In this document: one piece after another, positions 34,727 through 44,310 of the stretch
How positions within the stretch are numbered: position 1 is the stretch's first letter
Layout: each line of letters starts with the position of its first letter
Source: Nocardia brasiliensis
GTDB taxonomy: Bacteria; Actinomycetota; Actinomycetes; Mycobacteriales; Mycobacteriaceae
Reading direction: 5' to 3'
Assembly: GCF_011801125.1 (NCBI RefSeq)
Contig: NZ_CP046171.1
Coordinates: 7,192,001-7,256,000 of the forward strand
Length of the DNA: 64,000 nt
Notes under the pieces: model-generated
What the model was told of the DNA's origin: nothing
Seen by the model: the letters and a program-made list of their open reading frames with translations, nothing else
Database searches by the model: none
Translations under genes and position numbers: made by a program

Positions 34727-35464
34727 CTATTTACCGCCCTGGTTCGCGACGGCGGCGGCGCCTGCGGCGGCGGCCTCGGGATCGAGATAGACGCCGGGGC
34801 CGGTCGGGCGCAGATTCTCGTCCAGCTCGTACCGCAGCGGGATGCCGGTGGGAATGTTCACGCCCGCGATGTCCGCGTCCGAGATCTGGTCGAGGTGCTT
34901 GACCAGCGCGCGCAGCGAGTTGCCGTGCGCGGCGACCAGCACCGTCTTGCCCGCGCGCACGTCCTGGGAGATGGTCGACTCCCAGTACGGGATCATCCGC
35001 TTGACCACATCGAGCAGGCACTCGGTCTTGGGCACCTCGATGCCTGCGTAGCGCGGGTCGCCGTCCTGGCTGTACTCGTCGTCCGGGTCGATCGGCGGCG
35101 GCGGGGTGTCGTAGCTGCGCCGCCACAGCATGAACTGCTCGTCGCCGTACTTGTCCCGGACCTGCGCCTTGTTCTTGCCCTGCAGCGCGCCGTAGTGCCG
35201 CTCGTTGAGCCGCCAGTCGCGCACCACCGGAATCCAGTGCCGATCGGCGGCGTCCAGCGCGATGTTCGCGGTGTTGATCGCGCGGCGCAGCAGCGAGGTG
35301 TAGACGATGTCGGGCAGGATGCCGTGCTCGGCGAGCAGCTCGCCCGCCCGTTTGCCCTCGGCGATGCCCTTGTCGGTCAGATGCACGTCCACCCAGCCGG
35401 TGAACAGGTTCAGGGCATTCCATTCGCTCTCGCCGTGGCGCAGCAGCACGAGGGTGTACGTCAT
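34727..35464 (-). CDS. gpmA: 2,3-bisphosphoglycerate-dependent phosphoglycerate mutase
   Basis: Glycolytic enzyme interconverting 3- and 2-phosphoglycerate. 245 residues with [20 protein letters not shown] at the N-terminus (phospho-His), [15 protein letters not shown], the second His in [17 protein letters not shown], and [12 protein letters not shown] typical of dPGM. Length and motifs are standard. ATG at 35464 has GGAAGG upstream; a GTG-like extension to 35473 is less likely. In mycobacteria gpm1 precedes senX3 directly, whereas here about 5.5 kb of island separates them. Confidence 0.96.
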   Translation of the reverse strand: MTYTLVLLRHGESEWNALNLFTGWVDVHLTDKGIAEGKRAGELLAEHGILPDIVYTSLLRRAINTANIALDAADRHWIPVVRDWRLNERHYGALQGKNKAQVRDKYGDEQFMLWRRSYDTPPPPIDPDDEYSQDGDPRYAGIEVPKTECLLDVVKRMIPYWESTISQDVRAGKTVLVAAHGNSLRALVKHLDQISDADIAGVNIPTGIPLRYELDENLRPTGPGVYLDPEAAAAGAAAVANQGGK

Positions 35465-35533
35465 GGGGCCCATCCTTCCATGGGCCGACGAGCCGGTCGA
35501 AGCGTTCCCCCGCTGGTCCGGGCCGGGCCGGGG

Positions 35534-36439
35534 TCAGCCCACGTGGTCGGCGTCGACCTGACTCGTGGCGAGCACACCCGCGCCGACCAGCGTCGCGCCG
35601 TTGCTGACCGCGGACAGCTCGACACTGATGTCGCGGGTGAAATCCAGGCGGGCGTGCTTGCGCAGCGCCGTGCGCAATGGATCCCACAGCGGCGCACCGG
35701 ATTGCGCGAAACCGCCGCCGATCACCACCGTGTCGACATCGAGCAGCGCGGCGGCCGAGGCGATCGCCTGGCCGAGCGCGGTGCCCGCGCGATGCAGCGC
35801 CGCCAGCGCGATCGGTTCGCCGCGGCGCGCGTCCTCGGCCAGTTGCACGCCGGTGCTGCCCGGCCAGCCCTGCTCGACCGCCCAGCGCACCGACGACATC
35901 CCGCTCGCGACGGCCTCCACGCAACCGACGCCGCCGCACAGGCAGGGCACGTCCCAGCCGGGCACCACGATATGACCGATATGGCCCGCGTTGCCGGTGC
36001 GGCCGAGCACCACCCGCCCGTCCGCGATGAGCCCGCCGCCGATGCCAGAGGACACCGTGAGCGCCAGCCCGTTCGGCACGCCGCGCAGCGCGCCGACGTG
36101 ATGCTCGGCCAGCGCGAGGCAGGCGCCGTCGATGGCGAAGCTGACCGGGGCGCCGGGGAACAGCGCGCGCACCGAGTCGACGATCGGGAAGCCCGCCTTC
36201 CATTCCGGGATGTTCAGCGGGCTGGTGACGCCGGTCCTGGTGTCCACCGGCCCGGCCGAGCCGATGCCGACCGCGGTCACCGTCGCCGCGCCCGCCACCT
36301 CGAGCAGCAGCGCGCGGCATGTCTCCCATACCGCCTCGGGCGGCACCGGGACCTGACGCACCTCGCCCACCGTCCGGTCGGCGTGCACGATGCCCGCCGC
36401 GAACTTCGTCGCGCCGATATCGAGAGCAAGAACGGTCAT
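35534..36439 (-). CDS. ROK-family sugar kinase
   Basis: 301-residue cytoplasmic ROK protein (repressor, ORF, kinase family). N-terminal phosphate-binding motif MTVLALDIGATKFAAGIV, catalytic region SFAIDGACLA with GLALTVSSGIGGGLI, the zinc motif CLCGGVGCVEAVASG (CxCGxxGCxE) and C-terminal DTVVIGGGF. There is no DNA-binding domain, so it is a kinase, probably for glucose or another hexose, and not a repressor. AAGGTGG about eight bases before the ATG. No sugar transporter is nearby, so the substrate is open. It sits between gpmA and the YbjN gene. Confidence 0.9.
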   Translation of the reverse strand: MTVLALDIGATKFAAGIVHADRTVGEVRQVPVPPEAVWETCRALLLEVAGAATVTAVGIGSAGPVDTRTGVTSPLNIPEWKAGFPIVDSVRALFPGAPVSFAIDGACLALAEHHVGALRGVPNGLALTVSSGIGGGLIADGRVVLGRTGNAGHIGHIVVPGWDVPCLCGGVGCVEAVASGMSSVRWAVEQGWPGSTGVQLAEDARRGEPIALAALHRAGTALGQAIASAAALLDVDTVVIGGGFAQSGAPLWDPLRTALRKHARLDFTRDISVELSAVSNGATLVGAGVLATSQVDADHVG

Positions 36440-36534
36440 CGGGGTGCCACCTTCATGATCGAAACCACAAGCGATTGTCACCCGTGCCAGGTCCGACCGC
36501 ACCGGATCGGCGTCGATTGCCCGGCGGACCGAAC

Positions 36535-36990
36535 CTAGGGCTGGTCGGCGGCGTCCACCAGGTGCTCGAAGGCACGCAGGTTCTTCAGCGATTCACCGCG
36601 CGAGACGCGCCACTTCCATTCCTTGCGAATGGATTCGGCGAAACCGAGTTCGAGCAGCACATTGAAATCGGCGTCGACCGCCTCGAGGATCTGACCGAAC
36701 ACTCGGTCCAGTTCGTCGGGGGTGACGGCGTGGGTGGCGATCCGGCCGACCAGGTAGATGTCGCCGACCCGGTCCAGGGTGTAGGCCACGCCGTACACGA
36801 ACGATTCGATGCGCACGCCGTGCTTGCCGACGGTGAGCATGACCGTGGTCTTCAGTTTCCGCTCGCCGGGCAGGATCACGACGAAGGTGTCCGCGCCGGA
36901 GCGGGTGTGTTCGATCTCCCGCTCGCGCAGGGTCTCCTCGATCACCCGCGCGGTGGCCTGCGCCTCGGGTGCGCGCTCACCTGAGCTCAC
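36535..36990 (-). CDS. YbjN-domain protein (Rv0487-like)
   Basis: 151 residues, all within the YbjN fold: alpha-beta sandwich with [34 protein letters not shown] and a C-terminal helical part ending [15 protein letters not shown]. YbjN proteins resemble type III secretion chaperones but their function in actinobacteria is unknown. GTG at 36990 overlaps the mshA stop as GTGA and has GGGAG seven bases upstream, so it starts here and not at 37017. Same linkage as in mycobacteria. Confidence 0.87.
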   Translation of the reverse strand: MSSGERAPEAQATARVIEETLREREIEHTRSGADTFVVILPGERKLKTTVMLTVGKHGVRIESFVYGVAYTLDRVGDIYLVGRIATHAVTPDELDRVFGQILEAVDADFNVLLELGFAESIRKEWKWRVSRGESLKNLRAFEHLVDAADQP

Positions 36991-38393
36991 TGACGTGCTC
37001 CCATCCGGCGCCGCCACAGCGCCCGCGACCTGGCCTGACCGGAGTCAAGGCTAATGCGTTCACCGGATACCCGCTCCCGGGTGTCCGCACGCACGAGCCG
37101 TCCGGCGCCCAGTGCGGCGCGTTCCGCGCGGAAGTCGTGCAGCGCGGCGGAGTAGCTGGTCAGCAGGCCCGCCGCGGTGTGCTCCCAGGAGAAGTTCGCG
37201 GCGTGCTCGACCGCACGCGCGCTCATCCGGTGCAGCCGCTCGGGGTCGGCGAGCAGATGACCGAGCGCACCCGCCCAGTCCGGGGTCCGATGGCCGGGGA
37301 CGAGCAGTCCGGATTCGCCGTGCCGGACCGCGGTGCCCAGCCCGCCGACATCGGCGGCGAGCACCGGGGTGCCGCTGGCCTGCGCCTCGATCGCGACCAG
37401 GCCGAAGGACTCGTTGTAGCTCGGCACCGCGACCAGATCCGCGGCCTGATAGACCAGCACCAGCCGGTCCGGCGGCTGCGGCGGCAGAAAGGTGACCCGG
37501 TCCGCGATGCCCAGCTCGGCGGCCAGTTCGATCAGCGCGTCCGGCCGATCCAGGCCGCTGCCCGACGGGCCGCCGACGATGAGCACGCGCAGGTTGCGCA
37601 GCTGCCCGGCGCGCAGCACCTCGGCGGCGGCGCGGACCAGCACGTCGGGCGCCTTCAACGGTTGGATGCGGCCGACGAACGCGACGACCCGCTCGTCGGT
37701 GGCCAGGCCGAGCGCGGCACGGGCGGCGGCCTTGTCGCCGGGGCGATATCGGGACAGGTCCGCGCCCGGCGGCACGACATCGATGCGTTCGGGTTCGGCG
37801 CCGTACAGCTCGACGAGCTGACGCGCCTCCTCCGCGGTGTTGGCGACCAGCCGATCCGCCTCGGCGATCACCTGCTTCTCGCCGATCTCCCTGGTCAAAG
37901 GCTCCGGACAGTCACCGTCGGCGAGCGCGGCGTTCTTCACCGCGGCCAGCGTGTGCGCGGTGTGCACCAGCGGCACCCGCCAGCGGTCCCTGGCCAGCCA
38001 GCCGACCTGGCCGGAGAGCCAGTAGTGCGAGTGCACGAGGTCGTAGTAGCCGGGCTGATGCCTGGCTTCCTGCCGCAGCACCTCGGCGGTGAACGGGCAC
38101 AGCTGGGTGGGCAGGTCGCGTTTGTCGAGGCCCTCGAACGGGCCCGCCACCACGTTGCGCACGAGCACGCCGGGGCCCGCCTCTTGCACGGGTGGCAGAT
38201 TGGAGCTGGTGGCCCGGGTGAAGATCTCCACCTCGGTGCCGCGCCTGGCCAGTTGCAGCGCGGTCTGCAGCACGTAGACGTTCATGCCGCCCGCGTCGCC
38301 GGTGCCCGGTTGCGCCAGCGGCGAGGTATGCACCGACAAGACGGCGACACGGTTCGGCCGTAGGTCCGGGCGGCGTTGACTCACACCATCCAT
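36987..38393 (-). CDS. mshA: D-inositol-3-phosphate glycosyltransferase (mycothiol synthesis)
   Basis: First step of mycothiol synthesis: transfers N-acetylglucosamine from UDP-GlcNAc to 1L-myo-inositol 1-phosphate. 468-residue GT4 (GT-B) enzyme: N-terminal [44 protein letters not shown], donor-domain [31 protein letters not shown] and the E-x7-E motif in [19 protein letters not shown] at 38393 is the likely start; GTG at 38384 would drop three residues. Actinobacterial mycothiol is the major thiol here, which fits the organism call. Confidence 0.95.
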   Translation of the reverse strand: MDGVSQRRPDLRPNRVAVLSVHTSPLAQPGTGDAGGMNVYVLQTALQLARRGTEVEIFTRATSSNLPPVQEAGPGVLVRNVVAGPFEGLDKRDLPTQLCPFTAEVLRQEARHQPGYYDLVHSHYWLSGQVGWLARDRWRVPLVHTAHTLAAVKNAALADGDCPEPLTREIGEKQVIAEADRLVANTAEEARQLVELYGAEPERIDVVPPGADLSRYRPGDKAAARAALGLATDERVVAFVGRIQPLKAPDVLVRAAAEVLRAGQLRNLRVLIVGGPSGSGLDRPDALIELAAELGIADRVTFLPPQPPDRLVLVYQAADLVAVPSYNESFGLVAIEAQASGTPVLAADVGGLGTAVRHGESGLLVPGHRTPDWAGALGHLLADPERLHRMSARAVEHAANFSWEHTAAGLLTSYSAALHDFRAERAALGAGRLVRADTRERVSGERISLDSGQARSRALWRRRMGARQ

Positions 38394-38562
38394 AGTGCAC
38401 GTTGCATTCCCCCGCTCAGAGCCATCAGCCCGCCAAGTGAGAGCTATCACAAGGCGGCGGTGAACCCGCTCACACCGTCGCGTGGTGCCTACCAGCGACG
38501 ACTTCGGCCGACCCGGACCGAACCGGAATCAACTGGGGAACCGGCCGACACCGGGGACGCGA

Positions 38563-39384
38563 TCAAAGCCCCTCGACGAACCCGTTCACCTCGGCCACGA
38601 AGCGCGACCGGTCCTCGATGAACAGACCGTGCTGGACGCCCGCCCAGTACGAGGTCCGCGCGTCCGGCACCACGTCGGCGATGTAGCGGCCGTTCTCGAT
38701 CGGCACCACCGGGTCCGCGGTTCCGTGCAGCACCGACACCGGAACATCAAGCGCCCGAAGGGTTTCGGTGTTGTCGACGGTGCGGTAGAACAGCGCCTTG
38801 CGCACCGAGGGCGCGGTGGCGAGGCTCGCGCCGAACAACCGCTGGGCGTCGGCGCCCTTGTCCGCCCCCTGGCCGGTGTTGGCGTTGCCGAACGCGCCGA
38901 ACGCCTTCACCGCACGCCCCGCGCTCTCCTCGAAGACACCGGGCATCGCGGCCTGCATGGCCGGACCGACCGCGGCGCCGGGCACGCCGCGGCCGAGGTT
39001 GGCCATCGACCCGGTATAGATGACGCCCGCGACCGCGCCGGTGCCGTACGCGGTAAGGTAGTCGCTGAGCACGATGCCGCCGTAGGACCAGCCGAGCAGG
39101 ATCGCGCCGGTGTCGATGCCCTCGGCCGCCAGCACGGCCGCGATATCGGCGGCCCAGTTCTTCGGATCGTCGTAGCCGGCCGCAGGCGCGTCGGAGTAAC
39201 CGTGTCCACGCAGGTCGACGGCGATCACCCGCAGCCGCGTCGCGAGCTCGTCGGCCGCGCGACCCCAGCAGAGCAGGTTCGCCGACCAGCCGTGCAGGAG
39301 CAGCAGCGGTCGCGCGCCCGCCGGGCCGCTGACCCGATAAACGATGTTCGTGCCGTCCGCGCTCACCACGTCCCGTAATGCCAT
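38563..39384 (-). CDS. Alpha/beta hydrolase
   Basis: 273 residues with the standard fold: oxyanion region LLLLHGWSANLLCWGRAA, nucleophile elbow GWSYGG (Ser about 100), catalytic Asp in HGTADPVVPI and His in AGVQHGLFIED. The cap domain is short. ATG at 39384 lacks a Shine-Dalgarno, but TAGCCT ends seven bases upstream, as for leaderless transcripts. Divergent from the SDR gene 73 bases away. Substrate unknown; general esterase, epoxide hydrolase and haloperoxidase relatives share these motifs. Confidence 0.88.
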   Translation of the reverse strand: MALRDVVSADGTNIVYRVSGPAGARPLLLLHGWSANLLCWGRAADELATRLRVIAVDLRGHGYSDAPAAGYDDPKNWAADIAAVLAAEGIDTGAILLGWSYGGIVLSDYLTAYGTGAVAGVIYTGSMANLGRGVPGAAVGPAMQAAMPGVFEESAGRAVKAFGAFGNANTGQGADKGADAQRLFGASLATAPSVRKALFYRTVDNTETLRALDVPVSVLHGTADPVVPIENGRYIADVVPDARTSYWAGVQHGLFIEDRSRFVAEVNGFVEGL

Positions 39385-39457
39385 GCGGCTCAGGCTAACG
39401 GTGATCCCCACAACAGCCCCGGCCTCGGTCACGGACCCGGCCCCTAGGATCAGGCCC

Positions 39458-40192
39458 ATGAGTCAGCGCACTGCCGTCGTCACCGGAGCCAGCTCGGGTA
39501 TCGGGGAGGCCACCGCCAGGGAACTGGCGAAACAGGGCTATCACGTGGTGCTCGGCGCCCGCAGGCTCGACCGCCTGCACCGCATCGCCGACGAGATCGG
39601 CGGCACCGCACTCGAACTCGATGTCACCTCGGACGAGTCGGTGCGCGCCTTCACCGACGCGATCGACCGGGCCGACGTGCTGGTCAACAACGCCGGCGGC
39701 GCCAAGGGCCTGGCCACGGTCGCCGACGCCGACCTCGACGACTGGCGCTGGATGTGGGAAACCAACGTGCTGGGCACCTTGCGCCTGACCAAAGCGCTGC
39801 TACCCAAGCTGATCGCCTCCGGGGACGGTCTGATCGTCACCATCACCTCGGTCGCCGCGTTCGTCGCCTACGACAACGGCTCCGGCTACACCTCGGCCAA
39901 GCACGCGCAGGCGGTGCTGCACCGCACGCTGCGCGGCGAGCTGCTCGGCCAACCGGTGCGGCTCACCGAAATCGCGCCGGGCGCAGTGGAAACCGAGTTC
40001 TCCCTGGTGCGCTTCAACGGCGACGAGCAGCGCGCGGCCAAGGTCTACCAGGGCATCGACCCGCTGGTCGCCCAGGACATCGCGGAGATCATCGGCTTCG
40101 TCGCGTCGCGCCCCCCGCACGTGAACCTCGATCAGATCATCGTGAAGCCGCGCGATCAGGCCGACGCGGGGCGCTTCGCTCGCCGCGACTGA
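39458..40192 (+). CDS. Short-chain dehydrogenase/reductase (classical SDR)
   Basis: 244-residue oxidoreductase with TGASSGIGEA (NAD(P) loop), NNAGGA, catalytic Ser in TSVAAFVAYDN and YTSAKHA (YxxxK), all present. Closely resembles the YdfG-type serine/3-hydroxy acid dehydrogenase branch (long and with DRADVLVNNAG), though substrate is inference. TAGGAT, seven bases before the ATG at 39458, suggests a leaderless mRNA, mirrored by the divergent hydrolase. Confidence 0.92.
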   Translation: MSQRTAVVTGASSGIGEATARELAKQGYHVVLGARRLDRLHRIADEIGGTALELDVTSDESVRAFTDAIDRADVLVNNAGGAKGLATVADADLDDWRWMWETNVLGTLRLTKALLPKLIASGDGLIVTITSVAAFVAYDNGSGYTSAKHAQAVLHRTLRGELLGQPVRLTEIAPGAVETEFSLVRFNGDEQRAAKVYQGIDPLVAQDIAEIIGFVASRPPHVNLDQIIVKPRDQADAGRFARRD

Positions 40193-40326
40193 CCTCGATA
40201 GCGAATACGAATAACTCACTGCGCCTTAGGAGTTCGCTGGTTGATTGCCAGGCCTAGCCGACCGGGCGCTGCCGTTAGCATCGGGGCGTCGGCTGCCAGC
40301 TAACTCAGATCGGAGTTGTTCGCCTC

Positions 40327-40776
40327 ATGCTCAAGGGCTTCAAAGAGTTCCTGATGCGCGGGAACGTCATCGACCTCGCCGTCGCCGTGGTGATGGGCAC
40401 CGCGTTCACCGCGGTGGTCACCTCGGTGACCAAGGGCGTCATCAACCCCCTGCTCGCCATTTTCGGCAGCACGAACGAGCTGGGGCTCGGCGTCCAGTTG
40501 ATTGCCGACAGACCCGCGACGTTCATCCAGATCGGCCCGATCATCACGGCGCTGGTGAACTTCGTCCTGGTTGCCGCGGTGCTCTATTTCGTGCTGATGG
40601 TGCCGATGAAGACCATCAAGAACCGGTTCGGCACCGCCAAGGCCGCCGAGCCCACCGAGACCGAACTGCTCATCGAGATCCGCGACCTGCTCGCCGAACG
40701 CCACGACGAGGTCCGCAAACAGCGCGCGGCCGACCTGGCCGTCGAGGCCGAGGTCGACGGCGCGAGCAGGCGCTGA
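40327..40776 (+). CDS. mscL: Large-conductance mechanosensitive channel
   Basis: Homopentameric membrane pore opened by high membrane tension on hypo-osmotic shock. 149 residues: N-terminal amphipathic helix MLKGFKEFLMRGNVIDLAVA, TM1 VAVVMGTAFTAVVTSVTKG with the GxxxxxxxAxxxG-like gate, TM2 around ALVNFVLVAAVLYFVLMVPM and a cytoplasmic helix ELLIEIRDLLAERHDEVRKQ. GGAG is about 10 bases before ATG. Length and layout match MscL of Nocardia and mycobacteria. Confidence 0.96.
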   Translation: MLKGFKEFLMRGNVIDLAVAVVMGTAFTAVVTSVTKGVINPLLAIFGSTNELGLGVQLIADRPATFIQIGPIITALVNFVLVAAVLYFVLMVPMKTIKNRFGTAKAAEPTETELLIEIRDLLAERHDEVRKQRAADLAVEAEVDGASRR

Positions 40777-40786
40777 GCGCGCTCGG

Positions 40787-42016
40787 TCAGCGCGGCGGGC
40801 CCGGCGCGACCGGGGTGGCCGAAATGACCGAGGTGGAGCCGTCCAGGGCGGACATGGTGCGCCAGGTCGGCCAGTCGATGGTCCAGTCGTAGAGGTCACC
40901 GTCGGCGGCGGAGAGCTGGATCGAGGTGCCGGTCACCTCGACCGGGTCGCCGTAGAGCGCGGTCGGAAAATAGGCCTGCGCGTCGGCGGGCGAGAGGTTG
41001 ATGCAGCCGTTGGTGACGTTCGACGATCCCTGTGCCGACAGCGATTCCGGGTTGGCGTGGATGAACTCACCGTTGTTGGAGATGCGGACCGCCCAGCGTT
41101 CCCGGACGTTGGTGTAGAACGGCGGATTCGACATCATGAAGTCTTCGTACTTCTCGGTGACCACGTGCGGACCCGAGCGAGTGACATTGCGCGGCTCGTT
41201 GCCCTCGCCGTAGCTGACCGCGAAATCGAACACGGTCTTGCCGTCGCGAACCACCTGCATGCGGTGACTCGGCGCGTTGGCCTGCACGATCTGGCTGCGA
41301 CCGATCCGGAAGTCCGTGGTCAGGTCGCTGTAGCCGTAGCTGCCGCCGCCGAGGTCGAGCCCGTACAACCGCGCCGAGACGTGCACCGCGGTGCCCGGCG
41401 TCCAATACTGCTTGGGTCGCCAGTGCACGCGCGAGCCGTTGTCGTCGGGGAACCAGGCCCAGGCGCCCTCGGTGGGCGGATCGGTGGTGATGCTCAGCGC
41501 CTTTTCCACCGCGGCCTTGTTCTGCACCGGCGCCTTGAATTGCAGGATGATCGGCGCGGCGATGCCGACCTCCTGGTTGTCGGCGATGTTGATCGTGGCC
41601 GGAACAGTGCTCTTCGGCGCGAGCGTGCTGAATTTGCCGTCGATCGGGATGGGCTTGCGATCGGTGCCGATCGCGGTGCCCGACCAGGTGTAGGTCGCGT
41701 CGTAGCCGAGCGGCTCGGTGATCGTGAAGCTGCGCTTGTCCGGCGAGAATTCGCCCGCGACCTGTTTGCCGCTCGCGTTGGTCAGCGCGACCTGATCGAT
41801 CGTGCCGTCGGTGATGGTGACCGAGACCGGCGCGGTCGGGTTGACGCCGACGGCGTCGACGGCCGGCGCCAGGGTGACCTTGGCGATCGGACCCGGGTCG
41901 CGCGCCGCGTTCTTGCTGCCGCCGTCGCCGGCGCACCCGGCCACCAGGGCGACCACGATGAACAGCACGGCCGACACGGCAGCGACCGGTCTGCGGATCA
42001 CTGGACGGTTGTTCAC
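40787..42016 (-). CDS. L,D-transpeptidase lipoprotein (LprQ/LdtMt-like)
   Basis: Makes 3-3 crosslinks in peptidoglycan or attaches lipoproteins. 409 residues: signal and lipobox VALVAGCAG (Cys about residue 28), two beta-rich Ig-like repeats (about 40-260), then the YkuD domain with the catalytic region GEFIHANPESLSAQGSSNVT and NGCINLSPADAQA (His and Cys). It is positioned beside murB as is LprQ (Rv0483) in M. tuberculosis. The ATG at 42016 is 10 bases from the mscL convergent end region, so the two are tail to tail. Confidence 0.92.
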   Translation of the reverse strand: MNNRPVIRRPVAAVSAVLFIVVALVAGCAGDGGSKNAARDPGPIAKVTLAPAVDAVGVNPTAPVSVTITDGTIDQVALTNASGKQVAGEFSPDKRSFTITEPLGYDATYTWSGTAIGTDRKPIPIDGKFSTLAPKSTVPATINIADNQEVGIAAPIILQFKAPVQNKAAVEKALSITTDPPTEGAWAWFPDDNGSRVHWRPKQYWTPGTAVHVSARLYGLDLGGGSYGYSDLTTDFRIGRSQIVQANAPSHRMQVVRDGKTVFDFAVSYGEGNEPRNVTRSGPHVVTEKYEDFMMSNPPFYTNVRERWAVRISNNGEFIHANPESLSAQGSSNVTNGCINLSPADAQAYFPTALYGDPVEVTGTSIQLSAADGDLYDWTIDWPTWRTMSALDGSTSVISATPVAPGPPR

Positions 42017-42084
42017 TTCATCGAATTTACGCGGACGTTTTCGGTCGACTGTCCAGCGAAGCGTGTGGTGTCCGTTTCACCGTG

Positions 42085-43179
42085 TCACAGGGTGAGGCCC
42101 ACCGTGACCGGCTCCGGCTCCAAGCGGATGCCGAAGCGCTCGGCCACGCCGTCGCGCACCGCCCTGGCCAGCTCCACCAGTTCCGCGGCGGTCGCGGTGC
42201 CCCGATTCGTCAGCGCCAGCGTGTGTTTCGTGGACAGCCGGGCCGGCGCCGCGGGGCCGGGAAAGCCCTTCGCGAACCCCGCCCGCTCGATCAGCCACCC
42301 GGCCGAGAACTTGACCCCGTCCGGCGCCGGATAGGTCGGCACCGTGACCTCACCCACATGTGCCGCGATCGCGGCCCGCACCTCGGGCACCCGGTCGGCC
42401 GGGACCACCGGATTGGTGAAGAAGGACCCTGCGCTCCAGGTGTCGTGATCGGCCGGATCGAGCACCATTCCCTTGCCCGCGCGCAGGCTCAGCACCGCGG
42501 CGCGGACCTGCGCCGCCGGGCGCGACTCGCCGTCGGCCGCGCCGAGCCGGTCGGCGAGCTCGCCGTAGCGCAGCGGCGCGCTCATGCCGCTGGGGTCCAG
42601 CGCGAAATCCACCGCGAGCACCACGGACTCGTCGCGATGCTTGAGCACGCTGGTGCGGTAACCGAATCCGAGCTCGCCGGGCGTCACCCAGCGGATCTCG
42701 CCGCTGGCCCGATCCAGCAGCTGCACCCGGCGCAGCAGCTGAGCCACCTCGGCCCCGTAGGCGCCGACGTTCTGCACCGGTGTCGCGCCCGCCGAACCCG
42801 GTATGCCGGACAGGCATTCGAGGCCGCCCAGGCCGGCCGCGACCGTCGCCGCCACCACCGCGTCCCAGTTCGCGCCCGCCGCCGCGACCACGCCGTCCCG
42901 GCCGATTTCGACGCTGTCGGTGGCCACCCGCACCACCACACCGTCGAAGCCCGCGTCGCTGATCAGCAGGTTGGAGCCGCCCGCGAGCAGCAGCACCGCG
43001 ACGCCCGCCGCGTCGAGCGCCCGCACCGTCGCGACCAGCGATTCGGTGGTCCGGCATTCGGCGACCGTGGCCGGTCCGCCGACCCGCAATGTGGTCAGCT
43101 CCGCCAACGGCACCGCGTCCCGGATTCGAGCGCCCGTGTCGGCCAGCACATCCGACGGCACCACACGTGAAGTTCGCAC
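42085..43179 (-). CDS. murB: UDP-N-acetylenolpyruvoylglucosamine reductase
   Basis: FAD enzyme that makes UDP-N-acetylmuramate for peptidoglycan. 364 residues: FAD motif [58 protein letters not shown] (active-site Ser), and [13 protein letters not shown] in the C-terminal domain. GTG at 43179 has no Shine-Dalgarno; TACCGT ends six bases upstream, implying a leaderless transcript. The extended frame further upstream reads antisense to the DUF2505 gene and is not used. Confidence 0.95.
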   Translation of the reverse strand: MRTSRVVPSDVLADTGARIRDAVPLAELTTLRVGGPATVAECRTTESLVATVRALDAAGVAVLLLAGGSNLLISDAGFDGVVVRVATDSVEIGRDGVVAAAGANWDAVVAATVAAGLGGLECLSGIPGSAGATPVQNVGAYGAEVAQLLRRVQLLDRASGEIRWVTPGELGFGYRTSVLKHRDESVVLAVDFALDPSGMSAPLRYGELADRLGAADGESRPAAQVRAAVLSLRAGKGMVLDPADHDTWSAGSFFTNPVVPADRVPEVRAAIAAHVGEVTVPTYPAPDGVKFSAGWLIERAGFAKGFPGPAAPARLSTKHTLALTNRGTATAAELVELARAVRDGVAERFGIRLEPEPVTVGLTL

Positions 43180-43185
43180 AGGCAG

Positions 43186-43195
43186 ACGGTAGCGT
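43186..43195. promoter_or_regulatory. Overlapping divergent -10 elements (murB and DUF2505 gene)
   Basis: On the minus strand TACCGT (43191-43186) is followed after six bases by the murB GTG; on the plus strand TAGCGT (43190-43195) precedes the DUF2505 ATG at 43204 by eight bases. The two hexamers share two bases, so the polymerases cannot both start at once (inference). Confidence 0.5.
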
Positions 43196-43203
43196 GTCCG
43201 ACC

Positions 43204-43689
43204 ATGGCTACACCGCTGGCGTACACGGCCCGCTACTCGCATCCCGCTGCCGCCGTGCGCGCGGCCTTCGCGAACGACCAGTACTGGAAGGATCGTGTCG
43301 CCGAGGTCGGCGGCCCGAACGCCCGGCTCGACTCGGTGACCGTCGAGGGCGACCAGGTGCGCATCCACCTGGTGCAGGCCATCGCCGCCGAGCTGCTGCC
43401 CGCCGCGATCACCGCGGTCCGCCCCGGCGACCTGATCATCCCCCGCGTGGAAACCTGGTCCGGCGACGCCGCCACCTTCCAGGCCACCGTCGATGGCGCC
43501 CCGGCCGAGGTTCGCGGCACCATCACCCTCACCGACGAGGGCGCCACCTCCACGGCCGCCGCCAACGGCACCATCGAGGTCAAGATCCCCCTCTTCGGCG
43601 GCAAGATCGAGAACGCGATCGCCGAACACCTCACCGAGGTGCTGAAGAACGAGGAAGAGTTCACCAACACCTGGCTCGCCGCACACTGA
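43204..43689 (+). CDS. DUF2505 protein, copy 1
   Basis: 161-residue member of the SRPBCC-like DUF2505 family (Rv0481c in M. tuberculosis), helix-grip proteins of unknown ligand. Starts [20 protein letters not shown] and ends [14 protein letters not shown] at 43204 overlaps its promoter with that of murB and is probably leaderless. The next gene is a paralogue. Cytoplasmic, no signal peptide. Confidence 0.87.
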   Translation: MATPLAYTARYSHPAAAVRAAFANDQYWKDRVAEVGGPNARLDSVTVEGDQVRIHLVQAIAAELLPAAITAVRPGDLIIPRVETWSGDAATFQATVDGAPAEVRGTITLTDEGATSTAAANGTIEVKIPLFGGKIENAIAEHLTEVLKNEEEFTNTWLAAH

Positions 43690-43788
43690 CGGCCGCCCCC
43701 ACCAGCCGAGCCCACCGCGCGGCCGCCGACACAGCAAAACCATCCCCCGGCGCACCCGCGCGGCCGGCGAACACTAATCTGTCGCCTC

Positions 43789-44310
43789 ATGGCCCGCCGA
43801 CTGGATTACTCCGCTCGCTACCCGCTGCACACCACCAAAGAGCTGTACGCGGCGCTGTCGAACCGCGACTACTGGGACGCGCGGATGGCGGAGATGTTGA
43901 AGTATTCGCCGGGTAACGAGGTCGCCTCGCTCGAGGCGGGCGACAGCGGGATCGATATCGTGCTGCACCACATCCTGCCGCGCGAGATGTTGCCGGAGAT
44001 CGCGCAGGCGGTGATGCGCAAGGACATGGTCATCACCCGCAAGGAGAGCTGGGGCGCGTTCGGCGACGAGGAGATCGTCGGCAAGTATTCGGCGAGCATT
44101 CCGGCGGGGCCGGGCAGCTTGGGCGGCACGATCCGGTTGTTCCCGACCGATACCGGGTGCACCATGCGCTTCTCGTCGGAGGCGAAGGTGTTCATTCCGA
44201 TGGTCGGTCCGCGGCTGGAGCAGTTGATGCTGGTGAATCTGGTGGATCTGTTCCGCGCGGAGGCCGAATTCACGGTGCAGTGGCTCGACGAAAATCACCC
44301 GACCACCTAG
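43789..44310 (+). CDS. DUF2505 protein, copy 2
   Basis: 173 residues, clearly a paralogue of the gene at 43204 (ARYSHP versus ARYPLHTT, DYWDARMAEM versus [18 protein letters not shown] versus IPRVETWSG). TAATCT ends eight bases before the ATG at 43789, the leaderless pattern. The gene end overlaps the start of a methyltransferase-like gene by 31 bases in another frame. Ligand unknown. Confidence 0.87.
   Translation: MARRLDYSARYPLHTTKELYAALSNRDYWDARMAEMLKYSPGNEVASLEAGDSGIDIVLHHILPREMLPEIAQAVMRKDMVITRKESWGAFGDEEIVGKYSASIPAGPGSLGGTIRLFPTDTGCTMRFSSEAKVFIPMVGPRLEQLMLVNLVDLFRAEAEFTVQWLDENHPTT

Noticed and set aside
36969..38363. A plus-strand 464-aa open frame opposite mshA
   Set aside because: Antisense to a GT4 enzyme with all motifs; no domain in the shadow product.
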